64,000 nucleotides of DNA from Chryseobacterium daeguense DSM 19388 (GTDB lineage: Bacteria > Bacteroidota > Bacteroidia > Flavobacteriales > Weeksellaceae): the NCBI RefSeq assembly GCF_000430825.1, contig NZ_AUMT01000012.1, forward strand, positions 1 through 64,000. Reading direction: 5' to 3'. Both the position numbers and the translations under genes were made by a program. The stretch's first letter is position 1. Every line of letters begins with the position of its first letter. This document shows positions 25,898 through 34,118 of the stretch, in pieces. Under the pieces are notes generated by a model, which saw only the letters and a list, made by a program, of their open reading frames with translations, had not been told where the DNA came from and made no database searches.

Positions 25898-26416
25898 ATG
25901 GGTTTATCACAATTAGGTATTTTTCATACCGTTATAGGCATTGCAGCCATCATTGCAGCTTTTATATCATTAATAAAAAATGGAAAAATAGATCTTAGCG
26001 GGCTGTCCGGAAAAATCTATTTTTATTGTACTTTGGTTACTTCTTTAACTGCTTTGGGCCTATCCAGTGTTAAAGGTATCAATCCCGGCCATATTCTCTC
26101 TCTGATCATTGTAGTGCTGATCCTGGCTGCATATTTTCTTTATTCGAGGAAACAGGGAAATAACCGCTCCCGTTTTTTTGAAAACTTCTTTTTGTCATTC
26201 AGCTTTTTTCTGTCATTACTTCCTACCGTTAATGAAACATTTACCCGTATTCCTGTCGGGCATCCTTTAGCCAATGGCCCGAAAGATCCGTTAATTGGAA
26301 AAACCATTCTTTTCATTCTTATATTGTTTATCATAGGCTCTGTTCTGCAGTTCAGGAAGCAGAGGAAAATCAATAAGTATTTGCCAAAAAGTGTGGAAGG
26401 AGACAGCGGGAATTAA
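25898..26416 (+). CDS. Multi-pass membrane protein of unknown function
   Basis: The start at 25898 (MGLSQLGIFHTVIGIAAIIAA) puts a membrane helix at the N-terminus; the frame extends to 25847 with polar residues. 172 residues with four predicted helices (about 8-25, 40-58, 65-82 and 130-150). The loop RIPVGHPLANGPKDP is distinctive and may be the functional part. The arrangement is similar to small DUF2306-like membrane proteins, but the match is not firm. A terminator follows. Confidence 0.65.
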   Translation: MGLSQLGIFHTVIGIAAIIAAFISLIKNGKIDLSGLSGKIYFYCTLVTSLTALGLSSVKGINPGHILSLIIVVLILAAYFLYSRKQGNNRSRFFENFFLSFSFFLSLLPTVNETFTRIPVGHPLANGPKDPLIGKTILFILILFIIGSVLQFRKQRKINKYLPKSVEGDSGN

Positions 26417-26492
26417 AAGTGCTTGCAAGATTTTAACTGTAAATGTTTCACAAAATTTAAATTGAATGCTGAAAGAAGTTTTCAACATATTA

Positions 26493-26526
26493 AAAGAGGT
26501 AATGTTACTACACCACCTCTTTTTTA
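26493..26526 (+). terminator. Hairpin terminator
   Basis: AAAGAGGT and ACCTCTTT pair around a 13-base loop and are followed by TTTTATAAAATTTTT. It lies about 75 bp after the membrane protein stop. Confidence 0.75.
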
Positions 26527-26627
26527 TAAAATTTTTGGAATATTTGAATCAATGTAATAAGTGCTGATGGTCTGCTTTTTTTGAAATGCCATCTGTCCTT
26601 TTTACGGGCAATGTTGTTCACTCTCAA

Positions 26628-26658
26628 TTGATCATTATGTAGATTTTTTTTATTTTTG
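26628..26658 (+). promoter_or_regulatory. Candidate Bacteroidota promoter for the PhyH gene
   Basis: TATTTTTG (26651-26658) fits TAnnTTTG, and a TTG ends 20 bp upstream at 26630. The gene starts 160 bp downstream, leaving a long 5' leader that contains the stem-loop at 26761. Confidence 0.35.
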
Positions 26659-26760
26659 CAATATGACAATGACAGTAATGTTATAAAACCCTTTGCGCTT
26701 AGTTCTTAAGCATTTCGCTAATACAATTTATTGGCGTTGTTCTTCATATACTTTTAACAT

Positions 26761-26801
26761 AACTAATGAGACCAGCTGTAGTTGGTGTCTTTTCATTAGT
26801 T
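26761..26801 (+). other. Stem-loop in the leader of the PhyH gene
   Basis: AACTAATGA (26761-26769) is complementary to TCATTAGTT (26793-26801), with a partly paired interior (GACCA/TGGTGTC). It ends 16 bp before the start codon. It could be an attenuator or terminator-like structure; only three T follow, so termination would be weak. Confidence 0.4.
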
Positions 26802-26817
26802 TTAAACTCAATTTTTT

Positions 26818-27594
26818 ATGTCAGATTTTTTAAATATAACTGAAATAGAACATTTTGTACAAAATGGTTTTATTCGTATTGATCATGCATTTTCACAGGA
26901 AATTGCGGATGAGGTATTGGATATTTTATGGAAGGAAATCCCTTTTGACAGGTCAAACCCGGAAACCTGGACAGAACCGGTCATCTGGTTGGGGATGCAC
27001 TCTCAGCCACCTTTTGTCAAATCGCTGAACACAGCAAAATTACATTCAATTTATAATCAGTTAGTGGGAAAAGACAGATGGGTTCCCTGCCAGAGCGTTG
27101 GAGCATTTCCTGTAAGATTTCCATCAGCCAGTCAGTCGAATGATACAGGAAAGCATGTAGATGCAGGTTTTCCGGGGAAAGATCCGAATAATTATTTTGA
27201 ATGGCGTGTAAACATTAAATCAAAAGGAAGAGCTTTACTGATGCTGGCATTGTATTCAGATGTAAGTGAAAATGATGCACCCACGGTCATTTATGAGGGT
27301 TCTCATATGGATATTGCGCGACTTTTGGCTGATAAAGGGGATGAAGGTCTCTCATTTTTACAAATTGCTAATGAATCTGATAATCTGCCGGAAAGAAAAA
27401 AAATATTTGCGATAGGCAAGGCAGGAACTGTATATTTATGCCACCCTTTTCTGGTGCATTCAGCCCAGTCTCACAAAGGAGCAGTCCCCAGATTTATGGC
27501 GCAGCCACCATTGTTTTTAAAAGGTGAATTAAACATTTCAAATGATAGTGTCTATTCACCTGTTGAGCAGGCCATTCGCCTGGCATTGGATTGA
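26818..27594 (+). CDS. Phytanoyl-CoA dioxygenase (PhyH) family protein
   Basis: 258 residues of the Fe(II)/2-oxoglutarate-dependent PhyH fold. The iron-binding H-x-D is in GKHVDAGF (about residues 109-116), the distal His in VYLCHPFLVHSAQ (about 204-216), and the 2-oxoglutarate-binding Arg probably follows in VPRFMAQPP. The enzymes hydroxylate small organic molecules; the substrate here is unknown. It is a single gene behind an unusual leader hairpin and followed by a hairpin of a repeat family. Confidence 0.85.
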   Translation: MSDFLNITEIEHFVQNGFIRIDHAFSQEIADEVLDILWKEIPFDRSNPETWTEPVIWLGMHSQPPFVKSLNTAKLHSIYNQLVGKDRWVPCQSVGAFPVRFPSASQSNDTGKHVDAGFPGKDPNNYFEWRVNIKSKGRALLMLALYSDVSENDAPTVIYEGSHMDIARLLADKGDEGLSFLQIANESDNLPERKKIFAIGKAGTVYLCHPFLVHSAQSHKGAVPRFMAQPPLFLKGELNISNDSVYSPVEQAIRLALD

Positions 27595-27644
27595 TAAAGA
27601 AAAATCTGTAATTTACTTCTGCGATGTTTGATTACAGAACCAAT

Positions 27645-27700
27645 TAAAAATGGCGCTGCTTTGAGAAAGGTGGCGCCATTTGGCTTTTGAGACAAAGACG
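27645..27700 (+). repeat. Hairpin repeat, short copy
   Basis: AAATGGCGC and GCGCCATTT form a stem, followed by TTGGCTTTTGAGACAAAGACG. The stem and tail resemble the longer repeat copies at 42061 and 60330 (A-x-GGC-x-CC, GG-x-GCC-x-TTTGGCT, GACCAAGACGAGCG). Here only the first about 55 bp are recognisable. It may also terminate the PhyH transcript. Confidence 0.5.
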
Positions 27701-27780
27701 GGATTATTTTCAGTTGATAGCAACTACTGTAATGATTGAAAGAAAGTTTCACATAATTTTTTTACTGATCTGCATTTCCG

Positions 27781-27788
27781 TAAATTTG
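27781..27788 (+). promoter_or_regulatory. Candidate -7 element for the gnd-zwf-pgl operon
   Basis: TAAATTTG fits the Bacteroidota TAnnTTTG element and lies 33 bp before the gnd start. No good upstream TTTG is seen at the expected distance, so the call is tentative. Confidence 0.35.
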
Positions 27789-27820
27789 GTCAGTAAAAAA
27801 ATAAATAATCTTAAGTAAGA

Positions 27821-29239
27821 ATGGAAAAGTATAATTACGGAGTTATCGGGCTCGGTGTAATGGGAAGAAATCTGCTTTACAATATTGCTGATAACGGTTT
27901 TAGTGTAGCGGGATTCGATCTGGATAATGAAAAAGTAAATGCACTTCATGAAGGTGCCACTTCGGGAACAGAGGTTAAGGGAACAGCTTCTTTGGAAGAA
28001 TTCACATCCTTACTGGAGACTCCACGCAAGATTATTCTAATGGTTCCTGCCGGAGCACCGGTAGATGCTGTTCTGGAAAGTATAACACCGCTTTTGAGTC
28101 CAAAAGATATCGTAATTGATGCCGGAAATTCTTATTTCAAAGATACCGAAAGACGTATTGCTGCTTTAGCTTCTCAAAACCTTCACTTCATGGGAATGGG
28201 GGTTTCCGGAGGTGAGCAGGGGGCAAGAAGAGGACCCAGTATCATGCCCGGAGGAGATCTGGAAGCATTTAAGACCGTTCAGCCTATGTTGGAACTGATC
28301 GCAGCAAAAGTTAATGGAGAAGCCTGCACTGCTTATATGGGGAAAGGTTCTGCCGGAAATTATGTGAAGATGGTGCACAACGGAATTGAATATGCGATTA
28401 TGCAGCTGATCAGCGAGGCCTACGATCTTTTAAGAAAAGGAGCAAATCTGAACAATGAACAGCTTTACGAAGTTTTCAAAAAATGGAATGAAGGCGAAAT
28501 GAATTCCTTCCTTATAGAAATCACAAGAGATATTTTTCAGCAGAAAGATGAGCTTACAGACGGTTTTCTTATCGATCAGATTTTAGATAAAGCAGGAGCG
28601 AAAGGAACAGGAAAATGGACTTCTGAGCAGGCAATGGAAATTGGTGTCTCTATTCCCACAATTGATATCGCAGTCACTTCCAGGATTTTATCAGCTTATA
28701 AAGAAGAAAGAACAGAAGCATCCCAATTATATCCCAAAAACCAAATAACAGCACCGGAAAATACTGAATTATTCATCAAAGAGGTGGGTGAAGCATTGTA
28801 TTTGGCTACGTTAATCAGCTATGCACAAGGTTTGGCATTATTGGTAAAAGCGTCTAAAGAATATCAGTTTGAAATTCCTTTAAAAGATGTTGTGAAAATC
28901 TGGAGGGGAGGGTGTATCATCCGTTCTGTTTTACTGGAAAAATTCTATTCGGCATATACTCAAAACCCGGACCTGTCAAATATTTTATTGAATAATGAAA
29001 TCTCTGAACTTGTAAATTCTAAAATCGGCTCTTTAAGAAAAACAGCCGCTTTTGCAGTTTCAAATGGTATTCCGAGCTTGGCAATCCAGTCCGCGCTGGG
29101 ATATTTTGATGCGTACACTACAGATACTTTACCTGTTAATCTTATCCAGGCTCAGCGTGATTATTTTGGAGCACATACGTATCAAAGAACTGACAGAGAA
29201 GGAATTTTTCACACCCAATGGCAAAACTTAAATAACTAA
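27821..29239 (+). CDS. gnd: 6-phosphogluconate dehydrogenase (decarboxylating)
   Basis: 472 residues, the usual length of the long form. The NADP-binding GLGVMGRNL is at residues 8-16. The substrate and catalytic region GMGVSGGEQGARRGPSIMPGG and KMVHNGIEYA (catalytic Lys about 185) and the C-terminal helical domain ending HTYQRTDREGIFHTQW are all intact. It oxidises 6-phosphogluconate to ribulose 5-phosphate with NADPH formation. First of three pathway genes; four bases separate it from zwf. Confidence 0.97.
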   Translation: MEKYNYGVIGLGVMGRNLLYNIADNGFSVAGFDLDNEKVNALHEGATSGTEVKGTASLEEFTSLLETPRKIILMVPAGAPVDAVLESITPLLSPKDIVIDAGNSYFKDTERRIAALASQNLHFMGMGVSGGEQGARRGPSIMPGGDLEAFKTVQPMLELIAAKVNGEACTAYMGKGSAGNYVKMVHNGIEYAIMQLISEAYDLLRKGANLNNEQLYEVFKKWNEGEMNSFLIEITRDIFQQKDELTDGFLIDQILDKAGAKGTGKWTSEQAMEIGVSIPTIDIAVTSRILSAYKEERTEASQLYPKNQITAPENTELFIKEVGEALYLATLISYAQGLALLVKASKEYQFEIPLKDVVKIWRGGCIIRSVLLEKFYSAYTQNPDLSNILLNNEISELVNSKIGSLRKTAAFAVSNGIPSLAIQSALGYFDAYTTDTLPVNLIQAQRDYFGAHTYQRTDREGIFHTQWQNLNN

Positions 29240-29243
29240 TCGG

Positions 29244-30725
29244 ATGAGTGACAATACAATCCTGCATCCAACTACTATCATCATTTTTGGAGCAACAGGA
29301 GATCTGGCAAAAAGAAAGCTTTTTCCTGCATTTTATAATTTATATGTCGATGGCAGAATGCCTAAAGGCTTTAATATTTTAGCTTTAGGAAGGGCTGAAA
29401 ATACAGATGAAAAATTCAGGTCGTATATTAAAGAAAATATGGAGACCTTTTCAAGAAGGACTGTGACACCGGAAGACTGGGCTGGTTTTCAGGCGCATAT
29501 CACTTATTTTCAGCATCAGCTGGATGAGGAAAAGTCTTATCAGAATTTATTTCATAAGCTGGAAAATTTTGATCACGTTTACGGCATGCGCGGCAACAGG
29601 CTTTTCTATTTGTCCATTGCGCCGAACTTTGTATCGGTTATTTCAAATCATATTAAGAATACCTCAATAGCTTCAGATTCGGCAAAAGACCGGATTATTA
29701 TTGAAAAACCTTTTGGATATAATAAAGAGTCTGCCATTGAGCTTAATAATCTTCTTTCTGAAACCTTTAAGGAAGAGCAGATTTATCGTATAGATCATTA
29801 TCTTGGAAAGGAAACGGTTCAAAATATTTTAGCATTCAGATTCGGAAATTCAATTTTCGAGCCTTTGTGGAACCACAGGCATATAGAATCTGTTCAGATT
29901 ACTGTTGCAGAAGAAGTGGGAGTTGAGACCAGAGCAAGTTTTTACGAGCAGACGGGTGCTCTGCGTGATATGATTCAGAATCACCTTTTACAAATTCTCT
30001 GCATGGTTGCCATGGAGCCGCCGATTTCACTGGAGTCTGGAGAGATTAGAGACCGTAAAGTGGATGTTTTAAAATCAATCCGAAGAATTTCTCCTGATAA
30101 AGTAGATCATTATGCCGTGAGAGGCCAATATGGAAGAGGAAAAGTAAATGGTGTAAAGGTAAGCGGCTATCGTCAGGAAGAAGGTATTGCTTCTGATTCC
30201 AATACGGAAACCTTTGCAGCCATCAAGTTTTATCTCGATAACGAAAGATGGGAAAATGTTCCTTTCTATGTTCGTACAGGGAAAAAAATGAAGGAAAAGC
30301 ATTCTTATATTACAATTCAGTTTAAGCCTCTTCCGCATTCTACGTTTTCGGAAAGTACATCGCTTCTGTCGGCTAATCGGTTAATTATTAATATTCAGCC
30401 GCAGATGGATATCAGATTACAGTTTATGTCAAAAAAACCAGGCCTTTCATTAGAATTGAAGCCGGTAGAAATGATCTTTGATAATTTTGCCTGCCAAACT
30501 GATACTCCAGAAGCTTATGAGACACTTTTATTGGAGGCGCTTGTGGGTGATCTTACGTTATTTATGCGTTCGGATCAGGTAGAGGAAGCTTGGGATGTTG
30601 TCAAAACCATTCAGGAAACCTGGGAAAAAAATAGCGATTTCTCTTTTCCGAACTATGAAGCCGGAAGCTGGGGCCCTGATGACAGCAATGCGCTGGTAGA
30701 AAGACAGGGTCATGAATGGGTTTAA
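29244..30725 (+). CDS. zwf: Glucose-6-phosphate 1-dehydrogenase
   Basis: 493 residues, full length. The NADP-binding loop GATGDLAKRKL is at about residues 15-25. The substrate/catalytic segment RIDHYLGKETVQN (about 182-194) contains the conserved Lys and neighbouring His. Further family segments are FEPLWNHRHIESVQITVAE and YVRTGKKM. It catalyses the first step of the oxidative pentose phosphate pathway. Its product goes to the lactonase encoded 17 bp downstream. Confidence 0.97.
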   Translation: MSDNTILHPTTIIIFGATGDLAKRKLFPAFYNLYVDGRMPKGFNILALGRAENTDEKFRSYIKENMETFSRRTVTPEDWAGFQAHITYFQHQLDEEKSYQNLFHKLENFDHVYGMRGNRLFYLSIAPNFVSVISNHIKNTSIASDSAKDRIIIEKPFGYNKESAIELNNLLSETFKEEQIYRIDHYLGKETVQNILAFRFGNSIFEPLWNHRHIESVQITVAEEVGVETRASFYEQTGALRDMIQNHLLQILCMVAMEPPISLESGEIRDRKVDVLKSIRRISPDKVDHYAVRGQYGRGKVNGVKVSGYRQEEGIASDSNTETFAAIKFYLDNERWENVPFYVRTGKKMKEKHSYITIQFKPLPHSTFSESTSLLSANRLIINIQPQMDIRLQFMSKKPGLSLELKPVEMIFDNFACQTDTPEAYETLLLEALVGDLTLFMRSDQVEEAWDVVKTIQETWEKNSDFSFPNYEAGSWGPDDSNALVERQGHEWV

Positions 30726-30742
30726 ACTTAATAATAAATAAA

Positions 30743-31453
30743 ATGAATATTACAATATTTGATACACTGGATAGCTTATATAAAAAGGCAGCCGATAGGT
30801 TTGTAGAACTTTCAGAAAAATCTATCCAAAAGCACGGCAAATTTGTTGTTGCATTAAGTGGCGGATCTTCTCCGAAAGCCATTTTCAGTTTATTGGCGAA
30901 TAAAGAATATGCAGATAAAATAGAGTGGAATAAAGTGTATTTTTTCTGGGTAGACGAAAGATGGGTACCCCTTGAAGATGAAAAAAGTAATGCTAAAATG
31001 ACTTTTGAAACACTCTTCAATAATGTTCCCGTAAATAAAGATCAGATTTTTCAGATGTATAAAACCGGAACCGAGCCTCAGGATTATGCTCAGGAATATG
31101 AGGCGCAAATCAGAAATGTATTGGGCAGTGACGGTATTTTTGATTTTATTCTTTTAGGAATGGGTGATGATGGTCATACGGCTTCTTTATTCCCGGGTGA
31201 AAAGATCTTGCATGAGAAAGAAAAATGGGTAGATGCCTATTATCTGAAATCTCAGGAAATGTTCAGGATCACACTTACTGCGCCGATCATTAATAAAGCT
31301 GAAAATATACTGGTGGTAACCTTTGGAACATCAAAAAAACATGCTTTGAATGAAGTTTTAAACGGAGCATACAATCCTGAATTATATCCGCTTCAGCTCA
31401 TCGAAAAGAAAGGCAGCGTTGAGGTTTTTACTGACCGGGAAGCAGGTGCCTGA
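30743..31453 (+). CDS. pgl: 6-phosphogluconolactonase
   Basis: The start is taken at 30743 (MNITIFDTLDSLYKKAADRF); the frame reaches back to 30716 inside zwf, but those residues are atypical. 236 residues, normal for the DevB type. Motifs VVALSGGSSPKAIF (about 33-46), VDERWVPLEDEKSNAKM and LLGMGDDGHTASLFPG (about 135-150) are present. It hydrolyses 6-phosphogluconolactone. With gnd and zwf it makes the complete oxidative branch in the order step 3, step 1, step 2. Confidence 0.96.
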   Translation: MNITIFDTLDSLYKKAADRFVELSEKSIQKHGKFVVALSGGSSPKAIFSLLANKEYADKIEWNKVYFFWVDERWVPLEDEKSNAKMTFETLFNNVPVNKDQIFQMYKTGTEPQDYAQEYEAQIRNVLGSDGIFDFILLGMGDDGHTASLFPGEKILHEKEKWVDAYYLKSQEMFRITLTAPIINKAENILVVTFGTSKKHALNEVLNGAYNPELYPLQLIEKKGSVEVFTDREAGA

Positions 31454-31533
31454 TGTTGATTCATATATAGTTTCACCTGGTATCTCAACAGCTAAGATTG
31501 TTAAAACTCAGTTACTACGGTAATGTATTATTT

Positions 31534-31567
31534 AAAAGAGGTTTGGATTATCCGGGCCTCTTTTTTA
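31534..31567 (+). terminator. Hairpin terminator of the pentose phosphate operon
   Basis: AAAAGAGG and CCTCTTTT pair around a 15-base loop, followed by TTATG. It is about 80 bp after the pgl stop. Confidence 0.65.
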
Positions 31568-31596
31568 TGTAAAAAATAAATTTATCCGCTGTTTTT

Positions 31597-31902
31597 TCAG
31601 AACAAAACAGCAGTAACAACTCCGTTACCAATGACTTTTGAACTGTCTGAAATCTCAAAATCCATTCCTTCGTACAGTTTTTCAAGAAAAGGTTCAGCAT
31701 CAATTAAACTAATATTTACCGTAGCAGAATCTCCGGGAAAGATAAGTTCTGTATCTTCAAACATGTGAGATCCCGTGTAAGATTTCGATTCATAAGGAAA
31801 TGTAAATGTCGACCGAAAACCAGATGAGATGGGAGAAACGAGCCCGCCTTTTTCAGAATGATAATAATTGATTAATGCTGTAAAGTGTAAGTTTTTTTTC
31901 AT
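31597..31902 (-). CDS. Stand-alone EF-Tu domain 3-like beta-barrel protein
   Basis: 101 residues that read like the third (C-terminal) domain of elongation factor Tu: GFRSTFTFPY, YTGSHMFEDTELIFPGDSATVNISLI, EGMDFEISDSSKVIGNGVVT. In EF-Tu this corresponds to the R-P-Q-F-Y...M-P-G-D-N...V-E-L...R-F-A-I-R-E-G-G-R-T-V-G-A-G-V-V segment. The GTPase domain and domain 2 are absent. The function is unknown; such solo domains might bind RNA or mimic part of EF-Tu. It is a single minus-strand gene, convergent with the pgl operon. Confidence 0.7.
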   Translation of the reverse strand: MKKNLHFTALINYYHSEKGGLVSPISSGFRSTFTFPYESKSYTGSHMFEDTELIFPGDSATVNISLIDAEPFLEKLYEGMDFEISDSSKVIGNGVVTAVLF

Positions 31903-32134
31903 AATGATATTAAGTCAACATTGATTAAACTTTGAGTTATACCTTTATTTAAGGGCAATTTTCAAAAATCGGATTATTAATTTTTGATGGATCTTGTTAA
32001 TTATATTCTATTTTCAGGTATAATAATCTTCAACCGATTGATGAGCTTTAATTCTGACCGAATATGTCACTTATCTCATCAATACTAGAATTTTATATTG
32101 GAAATAAAGATTAAAATGAAAGTTATTCAGTTTT

Positions 32135-32557
32135 TTATATCCTTTCCTTTTTTGTTGTTTTTACCGGAATAAGATCACAGGGAGACTTTGATATTTCCTT
32201 AATTTTTGGATTTTTAGCGATGACTTTTTCTAAAAAATCCCGATTTTTATCTCCCCAGACATTCATAGCATCAATAATAGGCATCAGTGACCTGCCAATC
32301 TCGGTAAGTGAATATTCTACCTTAGGAGGTAATTGGGGATAAACTTTTTTTTCTATCATTCCGTGCTCTTCAAGCTCTTTCAGCTGTACATTCAAAACAC
32401 GGCGTGTGGCGTCCGGCAGTATTCTCAAAATTTCACTCGGCCGTTTCACATCCATATAAATAGCATTGAGTAACGCCGGCTTCCATTTCCCGTTGAGTAT
32501 TTCTCTGGTCAGGTGAAGGCCGCAGTCAATCGTAAGAGGAATCTTTTTTTCGTACAT
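32135..32557 (-). CDS. HxlR family transcriptional regulator (second copy)
   Basis: The start is placed at 32557 (MYEKKIPLTIDCG). The frame reaches 32605, but that start lies inside the 22-bp palindrome and is less likely. 140 residues with the conserved Cys (about residue 12), GKWKPALLNAIY, the recognition region TRRVLNVQLKELEEHG and the wing PPKVEYSLTEIG. It is divergent from an OYE gene, like the first HxlR in the window, and its probable operator is the perfect palindrome between them. Confidence 0.88.
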   Translation of the reverse strand: MYEKKIPLTIDCGLHLTREILNGKWKPALLNAIYMDVKRPSEILRILPDATRRVLNVQLKELEEHGMIEKKVYPQLPPKVEYSLTEIGRSLMPIIDAMNVWGDKNRDFLEKVIAKNPKIKEISKSPCDLIPVKTTKKERI

Positions 32558-32603
32558 AAGATTGAAATTTAGAACAAAAATACTCATAATACCCAAAAGA
32601 TAC

Positions 32604-32625
32604 ATAGGGATAAATTTATCCCTAT
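32604..32625. promoter_or_regulatory. Perfect 22-bp palindrome, candidate HxlR operator
   Basis: ATAGGGATAAA is followed immediately by its exact reverse complement TTTATCCCTAT. It lies between the divergent HxlR and OYE genes, 47 bp before the HxlR start and 78 bp before the OYE start. Perfect symmetry over 22 bp in this position is strong evidence for a dimeric regulator site. Confidence 0.75.
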
Positions 32626-32702
32626 AGCATTAATTTCTCCTATATTGTTATTTTATTGTTATTGGCTGAACTTTGTTAGGGTAAAATTTAAAATAAACAA
32701 CA

Positions 32703-33827
32703 ATGAAAAATACATCACAGCCGCTTTTAGAGGAATATCAGCTAGGAGATTTAAAACTGAAAAACAGAGTCGTAATGGCTTCACTCACTCGTGCAAGAGC
32801 TTCTAATCCCGGCTTGGTAACTACAGCGGTGATGGCGGAATATTACGCACAACGTGCTTCTGCCGGGCTCATCTTATCAGAAGGTACCTGGGTAAATCCA
32901 CAATCTATAGGTTTTATTAATGTTCCGGGGATTTATACCCAAGAGCAGGTAGAAGGATGGAAAGCTGTAACCAAAGCTGTTCATGATAACGGAGGACTGA
33001 TTTTTTCGCAATTAGGACATATTGGTGCAGGCGCGCATCCTGATCTGCAGAACGGAGAGCTTCCTGTAGGGCCGTCAGCAGTTAATATACAGTCGCAATC
33101 TTTCACTCCGGAAGGTTTTAAAAATACCGTAACCCCTCGTGAAATGACGGTTGCTGATATCAAAAAAACCATTCAGGATTATAAAAAAGCTGCTCAAAAT
33201 GCAAAAGATGCAGGTTTTGACGGCATGGAGGTACATGCAATAGTCGGAATGCTTATCCCTCAATTTCTTAGTACAGCCACCAATAAACGAACTGATGAAT
33301 ATGGTGGAAGTATTGAAAACCGTTCCCGAATTGTCTTTGAAATATTAGATGCCATCATAGAAGTTTGGGACAGTACGCGTGTTGCGATAAAATTTTCTCC
33401 TGTCATGCTAAGTAATGTCGGAATCGTGACGCCCGACGATGAAACTATTGATTTATTCAAATATATCCTGAATAAACTGGAGCACTACAATTTAGCTTTT
33501 GTACATATCGTAGGACCATCGGAAGACTTATCGGGCACGCCTGTAGAAGCATTGCAGGAAGATTATTTCTCTCATTTCCGCAATAATTACAGTGGAAGAA
33601 TCTTGGCTAACTTAGGTTTTTCAAAAGAAAGTGGCAATGCAATTCTAAATGAAGGTAAAGCAGATTTGGTGTCTTTTGGGGAGCCTTTTATTGCAAATCC
33701 CGATCTGGTGGAACGTTTTCAAAATAATTGGCCTCTGTCAGAAAGCGACAGAGATACATATTATTCGGGTGGGGAAAACGGCTACATTACGTATCCTAAA
33801 GCAGAATATTCTCAATCTGAAAGATAA
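32703..33827 (+). CDS. Old yellow enzyme family oxidoreductase with altered active site
   Basis: A 374-residue FMN-binding TIM barrel of the OYE/NemA family: KNRVVMASLTRAR (about 21-33), IFSQLGHIG, TNKRTDEYGGSIENRSR and a C-terminal FGEPFIANPDLV. The substrate-binding motif, usually H-x-A-N/H-G-Y-L, reads HAIVGMLIPQFL (His about 178), so the second donor residue is Val. In the last motif FGEPFIANPD replaces the common GRPFIANPD. Activity may be altered or specialised. Divergent from HxlR across a perfect palindrome. Confidence 0.88.
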   Translation: MKNTSQPLLEEYQLGDLKLKNRVVMASLTRARASNPGLVTTAVMAEYYAQRASAGLILSEGTWVNPQSIGFINVPGIYTQEQVEGWKAVTKAVHDNGGLIFSQLGHIGAGAHPDLQNGELPVGPSAVNIQSQSFTPEGFKNTVTPREMTVADIKKTIQDYKKAAQNAKDAGFDGMEVHAIVGMLIPQFLSTATNKRTDEYGGSIENRSRIVFEILDAIIEVWDSTRVAIKFSPVMLSNVGIVTPDDETIDLFKYILNKLEHYNLAFVHIVGPSEDLSGTPVEALQEDYFSHFRNNYSGRILANLGFSKESGNAILNEGKADLVSFGEPFIANPDLVERFQNNWPLSESDRDTYYSGGENGYITYPKAEYSQSER

Positions 33828-33866
33828 GTTAATAAAAGACCAGAGAACATAATTACGCACAAATAG

Positions 33867-33894
33867 AGAGATTCTTTTTACAGGATCTCTTTTT
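33867..33894 (+). terminator. Hairpin terminator
   Basis: AGAGAT and ATCTCT pair around a 12-base loop and are followed by TTTT, about 40 bp after the OYE stop. Confidence 0.6.
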
Positions 33895-34070
33895 CGGTAT
33901 TATATTAAAAGGCTTTGGTCTTTCTGATAAACCCGGCGGAAAATATAATCGAGAATGCGACAATAGTTGGTTTAATCTTTATTTTGCTTTGATTATTTTT
34001 ACCTTCACATAAGATTTTACGAAGAATTTAATAGAATGTTTAGAGTTGCTAAGTGCTTTTTCTTTTAATA

Positions 34071-34099
34071 TTGAAAGAAAAACGATTTACTTATATTTG
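34071..34099 (+). promoter_or_regulatory. Bacteroidota-type promoter of the PIG-L/symporter operon
   Basis: TTG at 34071-34073, an 18-bp spacer, and TATATTTG (34092-34099) fit the TTTG-N17-20-TAnnTTTG consensus. The expected transcription start is about 34105, which excludes the in-frame ATG-like start at 34053 and supports 34119. Confidence 0.6.
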
Positions 34100-34118
34100 T
34101 CCCGCAAAGCAAATTCAA

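Noticed and set aside
32558..32605. Upstream start for the second HxlR regulator
   Set aside because: It would place the start codon inside the perfect operator palindrome and add hydrophobic residues that are atypical for the family.
34053..34118. Longer N-terminus for the PIG-L gene
   Set aside because: It lies upstream of a good TTG-N18-TATATTTG promoter and would bury the signal peptide.
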